Shown here piece after piece: positions 43,426-51,677 of a DNA stretch of 64,000 nucleotides. The DNA lies in NCBI GenBank assembly GCA_017561205.1, contig JAFZDL010000106.1, positions 1 to 64,000 on the forward strand, read 5' to 3'. The notes beneath the pieces were generated by a model. The model was not told the DNA's origin, made no database searches, and saw only the letters and a list, made by a program, of their open reading frames with translations. Within the stretch, counting starts at the first letter, position 1, and every line of letters starts with the position of its first letter. Origin of the DNA: Oscillospiraceae bacterium (GTDB taxonomy: Bacteria; Bacillota; Clostridia; Oscillospirales; Oscillospiraceae). The position numbers and the translations under genes are program-made.

Positions 43426-45576
43426 ATGGAAACCATTATTACGACCCTGGCTCAGGAACTGGGCCAAAAGATGCAATATGTGGAGAGTGTTGTGACCCTT
43501 TTGGATGAGGGCAACACCATTCCGTTTATTGCTCGTTACCGGAAAGAACTTCACGGCGGTATGGACGACACCACTTTGCGAAACCTGGAGACCCGCCTTA
43601 CTTATCTGCGGAATCTGCAGGAGCGCAAAGAGGAGATTATTCGCTCCATAGAAGGACAGGAAAAACTGACTCCTGAACTGGAAGCGGCAATTTGGGCGGC
43701 TAAAACATTAGCAGAAGCGGAAGATTTATACAGACCCTATAAGCAAAAGCGTCGCACCCGTGCAACAGTTGCAAAGGAAAAGGGCCTGGAGCCCTTGGCG
43801 CTCGCAATTTTTGCCCAAACAGGGGAGGATCCCAGCAAATTTGCTGAGGATTACATTGACCCCGAAAAGGGTGTTGAAACTTTAGAAGATGCTTTGGCCG
43901 GTGCTTCGGACATTATTGCGGAAATGATCTCCGATGACCCGGATATCCGCAAGGCTTTGCGCATGAAGATGGAGACCCGAGCGGTGGTGACCGTCCAGGC
44001 AACTGATCCGGAAGCAGAGAGCGTTTATGCCTTATACTATGATTTTACGGCTCCTGTTTCCCGATTGATGAATCACCAAATTTTGGCAATCAACAGGGGA
44101 GAACGCGAGGGGTTTTTGAAAGTCTCCGCTGCGCTGCCCGGCAATGAGGGACAGGCACTGGTGTGCCGTATGTCCTTGAAGCCCACGATGTGGGTGTCAG
44201 CCTTTGTGAAGGCTGCGGCTGAGGATGCCTTTGACCGCTTGATCGCTCCCAGCGTGGAAAGGGAACTGCGCAATACATTAACTGACCGCGCCGCAGAATC
44301 TGCGATTTCTAACTTTGCACTGAACCTAAAACCCCTTTTGATGCAGCGGCCTGTCAAGGGTTTCGTGACAATGGGTCTTGACCCTGGATATAAGAATGGC
44401 TGTAAGGTTGCTGTTGTGGATGGAACAGGTCGAGTGCTGGATACTACCGTTGTCTATCCTACCTTTTCCCAGCGGAAAAAGGATGAAGCAATCGTCAACC
44501 TTAGCGCGATGATTCGCAAGTATGCTGTCAAACACCTGGCTATCGGTAACGGTACAGCTTCTCGTGAAACAGAAGCAATGGCAGTTGAAATGCTGAAGAA
44601 TCTGCCCGGAGTCAGCTATATGATCGTCAACGAAGCCGGCGCATCTGTGTATTCTGCATCTAAACTGGCAGCCGAAGAATTCCCTGATTATGATGTAAAT
44701 CTCCGCTCTGCAGTTTCTATTGCCAGAAGATTGCAAGATCCCTTGGCAGAGCTGGTAAAGATCGATCCCAAAGCGATTGGTGTGGGTCAGTACCAGCATG
44801 ATTGCCCTCAGAAACGGCTGGATGAGGCCCTGGGCGGTGTCGTGGAGGATTGCGTTAATGCAGTTGGTGTGGATGTAAACACTGCGTCTATGAGCCTGCT
44901 GCAGCAGGTGTCGGGTCTTAACAGCACCACAGCCAAGAATTTGGTTGCCTACCGGGAAGAGAATGGCGCATTTACCTCCCGTAGTCAGTTGAAGAAAGTA
45001 CCCAAGCTGGGACCCAAGGCCTATCAGCAGTGCGCTGGTTTCCTCCGTGTTCCTGAGAGCAAGGAGATACTGGACAATACCGGTGTTCACCCCGAAGCTT
45101 ATTCAGCAGCAGAAACCCTGCTGACTCTTTGTGGCTATACCAAAGCGGATGTGTTGGGAGGAAATCTTACGGAGCTTCAATCCCGTGTGGAAAGTCTTGG
45201 TATTGTAGATGCGGCTGAGCGCTGTGGTGTTGGTGTACCCACGCTGGAGGATGTGGTTAAGGAACTGCAAAAGCCCGGTCGAGATCCTCGTGACGATCTG
45301 CCTGCGCCCATCCTTCGTACTGATGTGCTGGAAATGAAGGATTTGAAGCCTGGTATGGTTCTGTCCGGTACTGTTCGAAATGTGATTGATTTCGGGGTGT
45401 TCGTGGACATCGGTGTCCACCAGGACGGGTTGGTCCATATTTCACAGGTCTGCAACCGGAAACTGCGTCATCCCGCTGAGGTTTTGCAGGTGGGTGACAT
45501 CGTGAAGGTTTCCGTTTTGGAAGTGGATGAAAAACGCATGCGCATTAGCTTGACTATGAAGAATGTTCCCAAGTAG
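43426..45576 (+). CDS. tex: Tex-family RNA-binding protein (S1 domain)
   Basis: Conserved cytoplasmic transcription accessory protein that binds nucleic acid. The 716-residue protein has the N-terminal Tex helical region (NTIPFIARYRKELHGGMDD), the YqgF/RNase H-like domain (GLDPGYKNGCKVAVVDGTG), paired helix-hairpin-helix (SGLNSTTAKNLVAYREENG) and a C-terminal S1 domain (about residues 640-716; GMVLSGTVRNVIDFGVFVDI). ATG 43426 has AGGAG 7 bases upstream. Its TAG stop is the first base triplet of a 17-bp terminator stem. Confidence 0.96.
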   Translation: METIITTLAQELGQKMQYVESVVTLLDEGNTIPFIARYRKELHGGMDDTTLRNLETRLTYLRNLQERKEEIIRSIEGQEKLTPELEAAIWAAKTLAEAEDLYRPYKQKRRTRATVAKEKGLEPLALAIFAQTGEDPSKFAEDYIDPEKGVETLEDALAGASDIIAEMISDDPDIRKALRMKMETRAVVTVQATDPEAESVYALYYDFTAPVSRLMNHQILAINRGEREGFLKVSAALPGNEGQALVCRMSLKPTMWVSAFVKAAAEDAFDRLIAPSVERELRNTLTDRAAESAISNFALNLKPLLMQRPVKGFVTMGLDPGYKNGCKVAVVDGTGRVLDTTVVYPTFSQRKKDEAIVNLSAMIRKYAVKHLAIGNGTASRETEAMAVEMLKNLPGVSYMIVNEAGASVYSASKLAAEEFPDYDVNLRSAVSIARRLQDPLAELVKIDPKAIGVGQYQHDCPQKRLDEALGGVVEDCVNAVGVDVNTASMSLLQQVSGLNSTTAKNLVAYREENGAFTSRSQLKKVPKLGPKAYQQCAGFLRVPESKEILDNTGVHPEAYSAAETLLTLCGYTKADVLGGNLTELQSRVESLGIVDAAERCGVGVPTLEDVVKELQKPGRDPRDDLPAPILRTDVLEMKDLKPGMVLSGTVRNVIDFGVFVDIGVHQDGLVHISQVCNRKLRHPAEVLQVGDIVKVSVLEVDEKRMRISLTMKNVPK

Positions 45577-45610
45577 TCAAAACCTCCGGCTAAGCCGGAG
45601 GTTTTGACTA
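45574..45610. terminator. Bidirectional terminator that carries both stop codons
   Basis: Perfect 17-bp inverted repeat: 45574-45590 pairs with 45594-45610 around TAA. The outer ends are TAG on the plus strand (tex stop) and TAG on the minus strand (thioesterase stop), so the convergent genes end in the same hairpin. Confidence 0.9.
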
Positions 45611-45994
45611 CAGTTTTGCGTAGGTTTTGTCCAGAAAACGCTGTGCGGTCACAATAGCCCGCTTGTGAGTGCCTTCGCCGATTTTTCCTGCTTCGTCATA
45701 AGCAGTGACGGTGAAGGTGACGATGTTGCCGTCAACTGCTGTGACTGCAGCCTCAGCGCGAACCTCCATACCTACAGGTGTTGCTGCCAAGTGGGAGATG
45801 TTCAGTTCGATGCCCACGGTGGTTTTTTCCTCGGGAATTGCCTCGGCAATAGCCTCGCAGGCAGCACCCTCCATCAGCGCCACCATGCAGGGCGTTGCAT
45901 ATACAAGTAAAGAGCCGGAGCCCACTTCCAAGGCGGTATCTTCCCGCTCCACTAAGGCGGAAACAGTGCCAATCATTCCAATTGTAATTTCCAT
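45608..45994 (-). CDS. Hotdog-fold thioesterase, FlK-like
   Basis: A 128-residue single hotdog-domain protein related to fluoroacetyl-CoA thioesterase FlK. Family segments are GSGSLLVYATPCMVALMEGA (the T-P and E-G positions of the active site), then TTVGIELNISHLAATPVG with the conserved His, and the final ATVTAVDGNIVTFTV-like beta strand. Its natural substrate is probably an acyl-CoA. GGAGGT precedes ATG 45994 by 7 bases. It shares the divergent promoter region with the GIY-YIG gene. Confidence 0.88.
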   Translation of the reverse strand: MEITIGMIGTVSALVEREDTALEVGSGSLLVYATPCMVALMEGAACEAIAEAIPEEKTTVGIELNISHLAATPVGMEVRAEAAVTAVDGNIVTFTVTAYDEAGKIGEGTHKRAIVTAQRFLDKTYAKL

Positions 45995-46020
45995 AATATT
46001 ACCTCCATTTCTCTTCCATA

Positions 46021-46049
46021 AATATAGCCGTAATATATGCATTTGTCAA
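46021..46049 (-). promoter_or_regulatory. Promoter of the thioesterase gene
   Basis: Minus-strand TTGACA (46049-46044), 17-base spacer, TATATT (46026-46021). Back to back with the plus-strand promoter, only two bases apart. Confidence 0.85.
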
Positions 46050-46051
46050 TA

Positions 46052-46080
46052 TTGCATTCCCTTGTGTTTTGCTGTATAAT
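46052..46080 (+). promoter_or_regulatory. Promoter of the GIY-YIG gene
   Basis: TTGCAT (46052-46057), 17-base spacer, TATAAT (46075-46080). Confidence 0.82.
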
Positions 46081-46108
46081 GCAAGTATGATCAGTGGAGG
46101 GTAAATGG

Positions 46109-46378
46109 ATGGAAAAACAGTGGCTTGTTTATATCCTGCAGTGCGGTGATGGAACTTTGTATACCGGTATAACCGACGATCTGCCCCACCGCCTGGAAAT
46201 GCACAGGGCAGGGAAGGGCGCGAAGTACACCCGTGGTCGCTGCCCGCTGACCTTGGTCTACCGAGAAGATGCGCCATCCTGTTCGGCTGCCTTGAAACGG
46301 GAATACCGCATTAAGCAACTTTCCCATAGAGAGAAACTTAAATTGATTGAAAGCTATAATAAAACGGCTACCGACTGA
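46109..46378 (+). CDS. GIY-YIG superfamily protein (UPF0213)
   Basis: An 89-residue GIY-YIG nuclease-like protein of the UPF0213 family (YhbQ/YazA). The core is WLVYILQCGDGTLYTGITDD with VYI and YTG in place of GIY and YIG, then HRAGKGAKYTRGRCPLTLVY with the conserved Arg, and a C-terminal EYRIKQLSHREKLKLIE helix with the Glu position. Function in vivo is unsettled, and a DNA-end or structure-specific nuclease is proposed for relatives. GGAGGG lies 7 bases upstream of ATG 46109. The stop is in the loop of its terminator. Confidence 0.9.
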   Translation: MEKQWLVYILQCGDGTLYTGITDDLPHRLEMHRAGKGAKYTRGRCPLTLVYREDAPSCSAALKREYRIKQLSHREKLKLIESYNKTATD

Positions 46379-46392
46379 TCGGTAGCCGTTTT
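46361..46392. terminator. Bidirectional terminator overlapping the GIY-YIG stop
   Basis: 14-bp perfect stem AAAACGGCTACCGA (46361-46374) and TCGGTAGCCGTTTT (46379-46392). The loop CTGA contains the TGA stop of the GIY-YIG gene. The opposing EamA gene ends 4 bases beyond. Confidence 0.88.
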
Positions 46393-46395
46393 GTA

Positions 46396-47322
46396 TTAGA
46401 GTTCTTCGCTGACTGCCAGCAAGAGGATACCGATAATCACAACGGCAATAAAGGCGTAGGTTTTCCAGGAGAGCTTTTCTTTCAGGAAGATGCGGGAAAG
46501 CACCAAGGAAACAACACATACGGAGGAAAGAATGGGGGCAGCGATGGCATCTACACCACCGAGTGCGTATACATAGGTGAACTGGCCTGCTGTCTCAAAG
46601 ACTGCGGCAAGGAACTTGTCCTTATGCTGCGGGATGGGTCCAAATTTGACTTTCTTAGCTTTCATAAAGATAAACAGACCAAGGGCGAACAGCGCAAAGG
46701 TAAGCTCGTAGCTGGTGTTGGCAACATCTTCAATGGTATCTGCGGTAACATCCACCAAAGGTGTTTTGGTAATATCTTCAACCAGGAAGAACGCATCATC
46801 CAGGAAAGTGCCAAATGCATCAAGCAAAGCATACACAAAGGGCATACAGAATGCAACGATTGCCAGCTTTTTGCCCAGGCTCTTCTTTCTGGGGGTGTCG
46901 CCCTTGTTTTCCAAGAAGCTGACACCTAAAACACCAATGGTGATAACGGCAATAGCAACCCAAGTGAGCCAGGAAATAGTTTCCTGCAAGAAAATAACAA
47001 ACAGAAGCGTACAGATAACACCTGCTGTGTTTTCAATGGGATCGGAAATGGATTCCTCCAGGAAACGCATTCCAAAATAGGAGAATGCCATGGAGATTAT
47101 GTAGAACAGGGAAACGGGAAGATAACGAATGATATTTACGGGGTTGTAAGCTATATCCTGTGTCAGCAGAGTGAAGATGGCGTGGGCACCCATTACAATG
47201 CCGACCCACACACAGATCTTCAAATGGGAGTACTTTTCGTTAGGCTGAGCGCCTTTTTTGTAAAAGAGTTCAGCAGTACCCCAAAGAATAGCGGTTGCGA
47301 TTGAGAAAAATAGCCAATTCAT
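46396..47322 (-). CDS. DMT-superfamily (EamA) transporter
   Basis: A 308-residue integral membrane protein with about ten TM helices in two EamA-like halves: WLFFSIATAILWGTAELFYKKG at the start and GQFTYVYALGGVDAIAAPIL in the second half. An unusually long hydrophilic segment (about residues 170-210, DDAFFLVEDITKTPLVDVTA) separates the halves. Substrate unknown; family members export metabolites or amino acids. It lies 19 bases downstream of the PLP lyase gene and is probably cotranscribed with it, so the exported compound may relate to that enzyme, which is inference only. Confidence 0.88.
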   Translation of the reverse strand: MNWLFFSIATAILWGTAELFYKKGAQPNEKYSHLKICVWVGIVMGAHAIFTLLTQDIAYNPVNIIRYLPVSLFYIISMAFSYFGMRFLEESISDPIENTAGVICTLLFVIFLQETISWLTWVAIAVITIGVLGVSFLENKGDTPRKKSLGKKLAIVAFCMPFVYALLDAFGTFLDDAFFLVEDITKTPLVDVTADTIEDVANTSYELTFALFALGLFIFMKAKKVKFGPIPQHKDKFLAAVFETAGQFTYVYALGGVDAIAAPILSSVCVVSLVLSRIFLKEKLSWKTYAFIAVVIIGILLLAVSEEL

Positions 47323-47341
47323 TGTATTTCCTTCTTTCTGT

Positions 47342-48625
47342 TTACAGTGTAATAAGTCCTGCGTCTACCATTTTCTGCAGGCTCATTAAAATACCTAATT
47401 TTGCGTGGCACCAGGTGAGACCTCCCTGGAAGTAAACTGCGTAAGGAGGACGGATGGGACCATCGGCGGAAAGCTCAATGGAAGAACCCTGCACAAAAGC
47501 ACCGGCAGCCATAATGACCTTGTCATTGTAGCCGGGCATATCCCAGGGGAGGGGGGTTGCAAAGGAATCCACCGGCGCAGCGGCCTGAATGCCTTTGCAG
47601 AAGGCAATCATACCTTCCTCACTGCCCAGCTCCACGGCTTGGATAATGTCGTGACGACTCTCTGTGGCGCCCGGAACGCACTTAAAGCCCAAAGGTTCAT
47701 AGAGATTTGCCGCAAAGATTGCACCCTTCTCAGCGCCGGCAACAACTGTAGGCGCCATAAAGAAGCCTTGATACAGTGCAGGCATCAAACCCAAGTTCGC
47801 GCCTACTTCCTGACCCAGGCCAGGTGCGGAGAGCCGATAAGCGCAACGCTGTACACATTCCTCTGTACCGCAGATGTAACCACCAATGGGTGCAAGACCG
47901 CCGCCGGGGTTCTTGATCAGACTGCCCACAACCATATCTGCGCCCACATCGGAAGGCTCTATGGTTTCCACAAACTCACCGTAGCAGTTGTCCACCATGC
48001 AAATGATATCGGGCTTAATTGCTTTTACAAAAGCAATCAATTCGCCGATCTGCTTTACGGAAAAACTGGGGCGGGTTGCGTAGCCTTTGGAACGTTGAAT
48101 GGTTACCAGCTTGGTCTTTTCGTTAATGGCTTTTTTGATGTTCTCGTAATCAAAAGTGCCGTCGGGGAGCAGATCGACCTGCCGATAAGAAACGCCGTAC
48201 TCCATTAAAGAGCAAGGGCTTTCCCGGATGCCGATAACTTCCTGCAAAGTATCATAGGGCAGGCCAACAGGGGAGAGCAGCTCATCACCGGGCAAGAGAT
48301 TGGCAGACAATGCAACTGTCAGCGCGTGGGTGCCGCAGGTGATCTGAGGCCGAACCAAAGCGGCTTCTGTGTGGAACACATCCGCATAAACCTTCTCCAA
48401 ATTATCACGGCCTACATCGTCATAGCCGTAACCGGTGGTGGCGGCAAAGCAAGCAGCCGATACGCGATTTTTCTGCATAGCTGCAATGACCTTTGCCTGG
48501 TTGTGCTCTGCAATCTTATCAATTTCAGCAAAGCGTTCTTTTAGGTTTTCTAAAGTCTTTTCGCCATAGGCGTAAACACCGGAGCTGATGCCCATGGTGT
48601 TGTATAATTCCAGTAATTCTTTCAT
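47342..48625 (-). CDS. Methionine gamma-lyase family PLP enzyme (aluminum resistance protein family)
   Basis: A 427-residue fold-type I PLP enzyme of the family often annotated as aluminum resistance or methionine gamma-lyase-like. The PLP lysine is expected in VVGSLIKNPGGGLAPIGGY, and CMVDNCYGEFVE supplies the pyridine-binding aspartate. PQITCGTHALTVAL near residue 93 is the phosphate-binding region. Its true reaction is not established, and the cysteine/methionine role is family annotation. It is translated after AbrB in the same transcript, with GAGGG 6 bases upstream of ATG 48625. Confidence 0.88.
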   Translation of the reverse strand: MKELLELYNTMGISSGVYAYGEKTLENLKERFAEIDKIAEHNQAKVIAAMQKNRVSAACFAATTGYGYDDVGRDNLEKVYADVFHTEAALVRPQITCGTHALTVALSANLLPGDELLSPVGLPYDTLQEVIGIRESPCSLMEYGVSYRQVDLLPDGTFDYENIKKAINEKTKLVTIQRSKGYATRPSFSVKQIGELIAFVKAIKPDIICMVDNCYGEFVETIEPSDVGADMVVGSLIKNPGGGLAPIGGYICGTEECVQRCAYRLSAPGLGQEVGANLGLMPALYQGFFMAPTVVAGAEKGAIFAANLYEPLGFKCVPGATESRHDIIQAVELGSEEGMIAFCKGIQAAAPVDSFATPLPWDMPGYNDKVIMAAGAFVQGSSIELSADGPIRPPYAVYFQGGLTWCHAKLGILMSLQKMVDAGLITL

Positions 48626-48637
48626 GTTTTTCCCTCT

Positions 48638-48868
48638 TTATTTATTGCTGTCAAATATTTCGTCTGCAAGATCCCGGAGAAGTTCCGGACGGGATACGAT
48701 CAGTCCTTTGTTTTCTTCACCGAGAATCAGCAAGGTATCGCCCGGCTGGATATTGAACAGTTCTCTGGCTTCTTTAGGGATCACGATTTGACCGCGGTCA
48801 CCTACCTTGGCTGTACCAAAGACCCGTCGGGAATTGCCCTTGCCTAAGACATGTTTGCCTCCTGCCAT
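48638..48868 (-). CDS. AbrB/SpoVT-family transcription regulator
   Basis: A 76-residue swapped-hairpin AbrB DNA-binding protein: GTAKVGDRGQIVIPKEARE followed by LFNIQPGDTLLILGEENKG is the AbrB/SpoVT core, about residues 17-55. The C-terminus, VSRPELLRDLADEIF, is a short helix instead of a second regulatory domain. ATG 48868 lies 7 bases after AGGAG; an upstream in-frame ATG at 48874 overlaps the site. It heads the abrB-like/PLP lyase/EamA operon and may regulate it. Confidence 0.9.
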   Translation of the reverse strand: MAGGKHVLGKGNSRRVFGTAKVGDRGQIVIPKEARELFNIQPGDTLLILGEENKGLIVSRPELLRDLADEIFDSNK

Positions 48869-48912
48869 TGGCATTCTCCTTTCCTACTTTTCATACTTTT
48901 CGCACAAAAGTT

Positions 48913-48941
48913 AGTATAATAAAATCCGCTCCGGTTGTCAA
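48913..48941 (-). promoter_or_regulatory. Promoter of the AbrB-lyase-EamA operon
   Basis: Minus-strand TTGACA (48941-48936), 17-base spacer, TATACT (48918-48913). The -35 is in the loop of the preceding terminator. Confidence 0.9.
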
Positions 48942-48953
48942 GTCCGGAGCGGA
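48925..48953 (-). terminator. Terminator of the metallopeptidase gene, with a -35 box in its loop
   Basis: 10-bp stem TCCGCTCCGG (48925-48934) and CCGGAGCGGA (48944-48953), loop on the minus strand ACTTGACAA, followed by TTTTATT. The next promoter's TTGACA is in the loop. Confidence 0.75.
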
Positions 48954-48958
48954 AAATT

Positions 48959-49672
48959 TCAATCATCCCGACGGCCGCCAAAGAGGAGGACCAGCCGCAA
49001 AAGCTGGGCAGCGGCAACTGCCACGGCGGCAACATAGGTCATGGTTGCAGCCGTGAGGGTTTTACGGGCACCTTTTTGTTCTTGGGGAGTCAAGATGTCC
49101 CGGTTAGCAATTGCTTGCATAGCTCGGCGGCTGGCATTGAATTCCACAGGCAGGGTCACAAGCTGGAATACAAGACTCAAAGAGAAACAGGCAATTCCTG
49201 CATAAACCAAGGTATAGGAATAGCTGCCACCCATACCAAAGAGTACGCCCAAAAGAATCAAGGGCATAGCAAGTCTTGAGCCGATATTGGTGGCCGGAAT
49301 GATAGCGGCGCGTACCTTCATAGGAAAGTACTCTGTCGCATACTGCACAGCGTGACCGGCTTCGTGGCAGGCAACGCCGATGGCTGCGGTGGAGGTGCTG
49401 TCATACACATTGTCAGACAGGCGGATTACATTGGTTTTGGGGTCAAAGTGATCTGTCAGCTTGCCGGCGATCCGCTCCACCCGCACATTGGTGATACCAT
49501 GAGCTTCCAAAACGCAAACTGCAGCATCTCGGCCACTGATTCCCTTGGTGGAGAGTTGCTTGGAATAGCGTTTGAATGTGGTGTTGACACTGGAGCTTGC
49601 CCAAATGGATAACAGCAGGCAGGGCAGGACAATATAAAGATAAGTCCAGTCAAAACCGTAAAAATAAGGCAT
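48959..49672 (-). CDS. Zinc metallopeptidase, YugP family membrane protein
   Basis: A 237-residue integral membrane metallopeptidase. The zinc-binding motif is VACHEAGHAVQYATEYFP (HExxH at His-Glu-Ala-Gly-His, near residue 103), with TM helices at about residues 8-26, 125-145, 148-170 and 205-228. RVERIAGKLTDHFDPKTNVI is another conserved family segment. The substrates are unknown. GGAGGT precedes ATG 49672 by 6-7 bases. Own promoter and terminator. Confidence 0.9.
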   Translation of the reverse strand: MPYFYGFDWTYLYIVLPCLLLSIWASSSVNTTFKRYSKQLSTKGISGRDAAVCVLEAHGITNVRVERIAGKLTDHFDPKTNVIRLSDNVYDSTSTAAIGVACHEAGHAVQYATEYFPMKVRAAIIPATNIGSRLAMPLILLGVLFGMGGSYSYTLVYAGIACFSLSLVFQLVTLPVEFNASRRAMQAIANRDILTPQEQKGARKTLTAATMTYVAAVAVAAAQLLRLVLLFGGRRDD

Positions 49673-49707
49673 AGAATTACCTCCTGGATAAAAACTAATT
49701 TCCTATA

Positions 49708-49736
49708 TAGTATATCCCTTTTCTTTGAAAAGCAAG
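49708..49736 (-). promoter_or_regulatory. Probable promoter of the metallopeptidase gene
   Basis: Minus-strand TTGCTT (49736-49731), 17-base spacer, TACTAT (49713-49708). A TATACT shifted by two bases is an alternative -10. Confidence 0.5.
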
Positions 49737-49760
49737 ACCGAAAGACAATATCACAATAAC

Positions 49761-49789
49761 TTTACATTTTGGTAATATCTGTGTATAAT
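49761..49789 (+). promoter_or_regulatory. Promoter of the PAP2-hydrolase-nrdG-dut unit
   Basis: TTTACA (49761-49766), 17-base spacer, TATAAT (49784-49789). Confidence 0.85.
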
Positions 49790-49814
49790 ATTATGAAGGA
49801 AAAGGAGGTTGCTT

Positions 49815-50729
49815 ATGGAACTGTTGTACTTCTTTGAGAAGATCCGCATCCCGGGTTTGGATGAGTTTATGCTGGCTATCACCACATTGGGTGAGGAAAC
49901 CGCATTTTTGGTGATTGCGCTGATTCTGTTTTGGTGTATCGATAAGTATGTGGGCTATTATACGCTTTCTGTTGGCTTTATTGGTACCATTGCCAATCAG
50001 TTTCTAAAGCTGTGGTTCCGGATCCCCCGGCCATGGGTATTGGATGAGAATTTTACCATTTTGGAGCAAGCCAGAGAAGGCGCCGGCGGCTATAGTTTCC
50101 CCAGCGGTCATACCCAAAGCGCAGTCGGTACGTTTGGCAGTATTGCAGCTACTACGAAGAATAAGAAGATTTGCATTGCAGCCATTGTGATTGCAGCGTT
50201 GGTTGCGGTTTCCAGAATGTACATCGGTGTACATACGCCCTTAGATGTGGGCGTGTCTGTGGTTTTGGCTGTGATTTTGATTTTTGCGGTGCGTCCGTTG
50301 GTTTTTAAGCATCGGAGAATTGGTATGCCCATTCTATTAGTGGCTATGATTTTGATGGCCATAGGATATCTTTGCTTTGTGGAGCTTTATCAGTTTCCGG
50401 CCGAGGTATTAAAAACTGAGAATTATCAGCACGGTCTGGAAAATGCATATACGCTATTAGGCGCGCTTGCTGGCCTGGTCATCGTGTATATTGTGGATGA
50501 AAAATGGCTACATTTCTCTGTGAAGGCTGTATGGTGGGCACAAATCCTCAAGGTCGTAATCGGATTGGGACTTGTCCTTGCGGTGAAAGTCGGTATGAAG
50601 GGGATGCTGAATGGGATTTTCGGTGAACTGTTGGGACGTTCTGTCCGATATGGACTCATTGTGATCGTGGCCGGTATTTTGTGGCCTCTTAGTTTCCGCT
50701 GGTTTGCAAAGTTAGGTAAAAAGGAGTAA
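49815..50729 (+). CDS. PAP2-family membrane phosphatase
   Basis: A 304-residue membrane phosphatase. The active site is split across KLWFRIPRPW (motif 1, Arg-Pro), GGYSFPSGHTQSA (motif 2, catalytic-type His) and SRMYIGVHTPLDV (motif 3, nucleophile-type His), as in PAP2/undecaprenyl-pyrophosphate phosphatase relatives. About eight TM helices, with a C-terminal four-helix extension. Likely substrate is a lipid phosphate or polyprenyl pyrophosphate; not provable. The start has AGGAGG 5 bases upstream. The hydrolase follows after 6 bases. Confidence 0.9.
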   Translation: MELLYFFEKIRIPGLDEFMLAITTLGEETAFLVIALILFWCIDKYVGYYTLSVGFIGTIANQFLKLWFRIPRPWVLDENFTILEQAREGAGGYSFPSGHTQSAVGTFGSIAATTKNKKICIAAIVIAALVAVSRMYIGVHTPLDVGVSVVLAVILIFAVRPLVFKHRRIGMPILLVAMILMAIGYLCFVELYQFPAEVLKTENYQHGLENAYTLLGALAGLVIVYIVDEKWLHFSVKAVWWAQILKVVIGLGLVLAVKVGMKGMLNGIFGELLGRSVRYGLIVIVAGILWPLSFRWFAKLGKKE

Positions 50730-50735
50730 TTCTCT

Positions 50736-51677
50736 ATGCCGTTTGTCTTTTATGTTCTGCTGGCTGTGCTTGTGCTGATGATTGTCAGCGGTGGCTATAC
50801 CTTTTGGGCTGCTTGCGTCCGCAGAAAGGAACTGCCCTGGCTGGTGGAGGAAGAACTACAAAAGACATCCTATGGAAAGTATTGTAAATATATTCGCCAT
50901 TCCGTTGCCTATCTGGAGGACCACAATGCCCAAGAAGTATCTGTCACCAGTTATGACGGCTTAAAATTGAGCGGCACCTGGCTGGAAACGGAAAACCCAA
51001 AAGGAACGATCATCCTGGCTCACGGTTACCGCAGTTGTAAGCTGGTGGAGTTCAGTATGGTCCTGGACTTTTATCGGGATTACGGATTGAATATTCTGTT
51101 GCCAGACCAGCGTTCGCACGGTAAAAGTGAGGGCCGTCTTATAACCTTCGGTGTGAAAGAATGCAAGGATATGAAAAGGTGGATCCGGTGGGTCAATAAA
51201 AATCAAGGCAACCGGCCTATTATACTCAGTGGTCTGTCCATGGGCGCGTCAACGGTGCTGTTTTTGGCAGATGAGAAGTTGCCAGACAATGTGAAAGGCA
51301 TTATCGCCGATTGCGGCTTTACCTCTCCCTGGGAGATCATCTCCTGCGTGTTCCGCAGAGTGACCCATCTTCCGGCCACTCCCAGCCTATGGGTGGCAGA
51401 GGTGTTTGCAAGAATATTCGGAGGTTTCAGCCTGCGGCAGAAAAATACCAAAGATGTGCTGAAATATAGTAAATTGCCTGTCTTGATGGTTCACGGTATG
51501 GAAGACGGATTTGTGCCTTGTGAAATGACACAGCAAGGCTACGATGCCTGTACAGGGGAGAAGGAAATCTTATTAGTGGAAGGCGCTGACCACGGCCTGA
51601 GTTTTCTAAAGGATACCGAGGGCTATAAAGAAAAAGTTAGGGCGTTTTTGGACAGAAACCTGGAGGAATCTGAATGA
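50736..51677 (+). CDS. Membrane-anchored alpha/beta hydrolase
   Basis: A 313-residue serine hydrolase. One N-terminal TM helix (about 3-24) precedes an alpha/beta hydrolase domain with oxyanion HGYRSCK (near residue 95), nucleophile elbow LSGLSMGAS with Ser169, the acid in GMEDGFVP and the histidine in GADHGLSF. This layout resembles YqkD/BAAT-like hydrolases of Firmicutes. The substrate is unknown. AAGGAG precedes the ATG. Its stop overlaps the nrdG start (ATGA). Confidence 0.9.
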   Translation: MPFVFYVLLAVLVLMIVSGGYTFWAACVRRKELPWLVEEELQKTSYGKYCKYIRHSVAYLEDHNAQEVSVTSYDGLKLSGTWLETENPKGTIILAHGYRSCKLVEFSMVLDFYRDYGLNILLPDQRSHGKSEGRLITFGVKECKDMKRWIRWVNKNQGNRPIILSGLSMGASTVLFLADEKLPDNVKGIIADCGFTSPWEIISCVFRRVTHLPATPSLWVAEVFARIFGGFSLRQKNTKDVLKYSKLPVLMVHGMEDGFVPCEMTQQGYDACTGEKEILLVEGADHGLSFLKDTEGYKEKVRAFLDRNLEESE

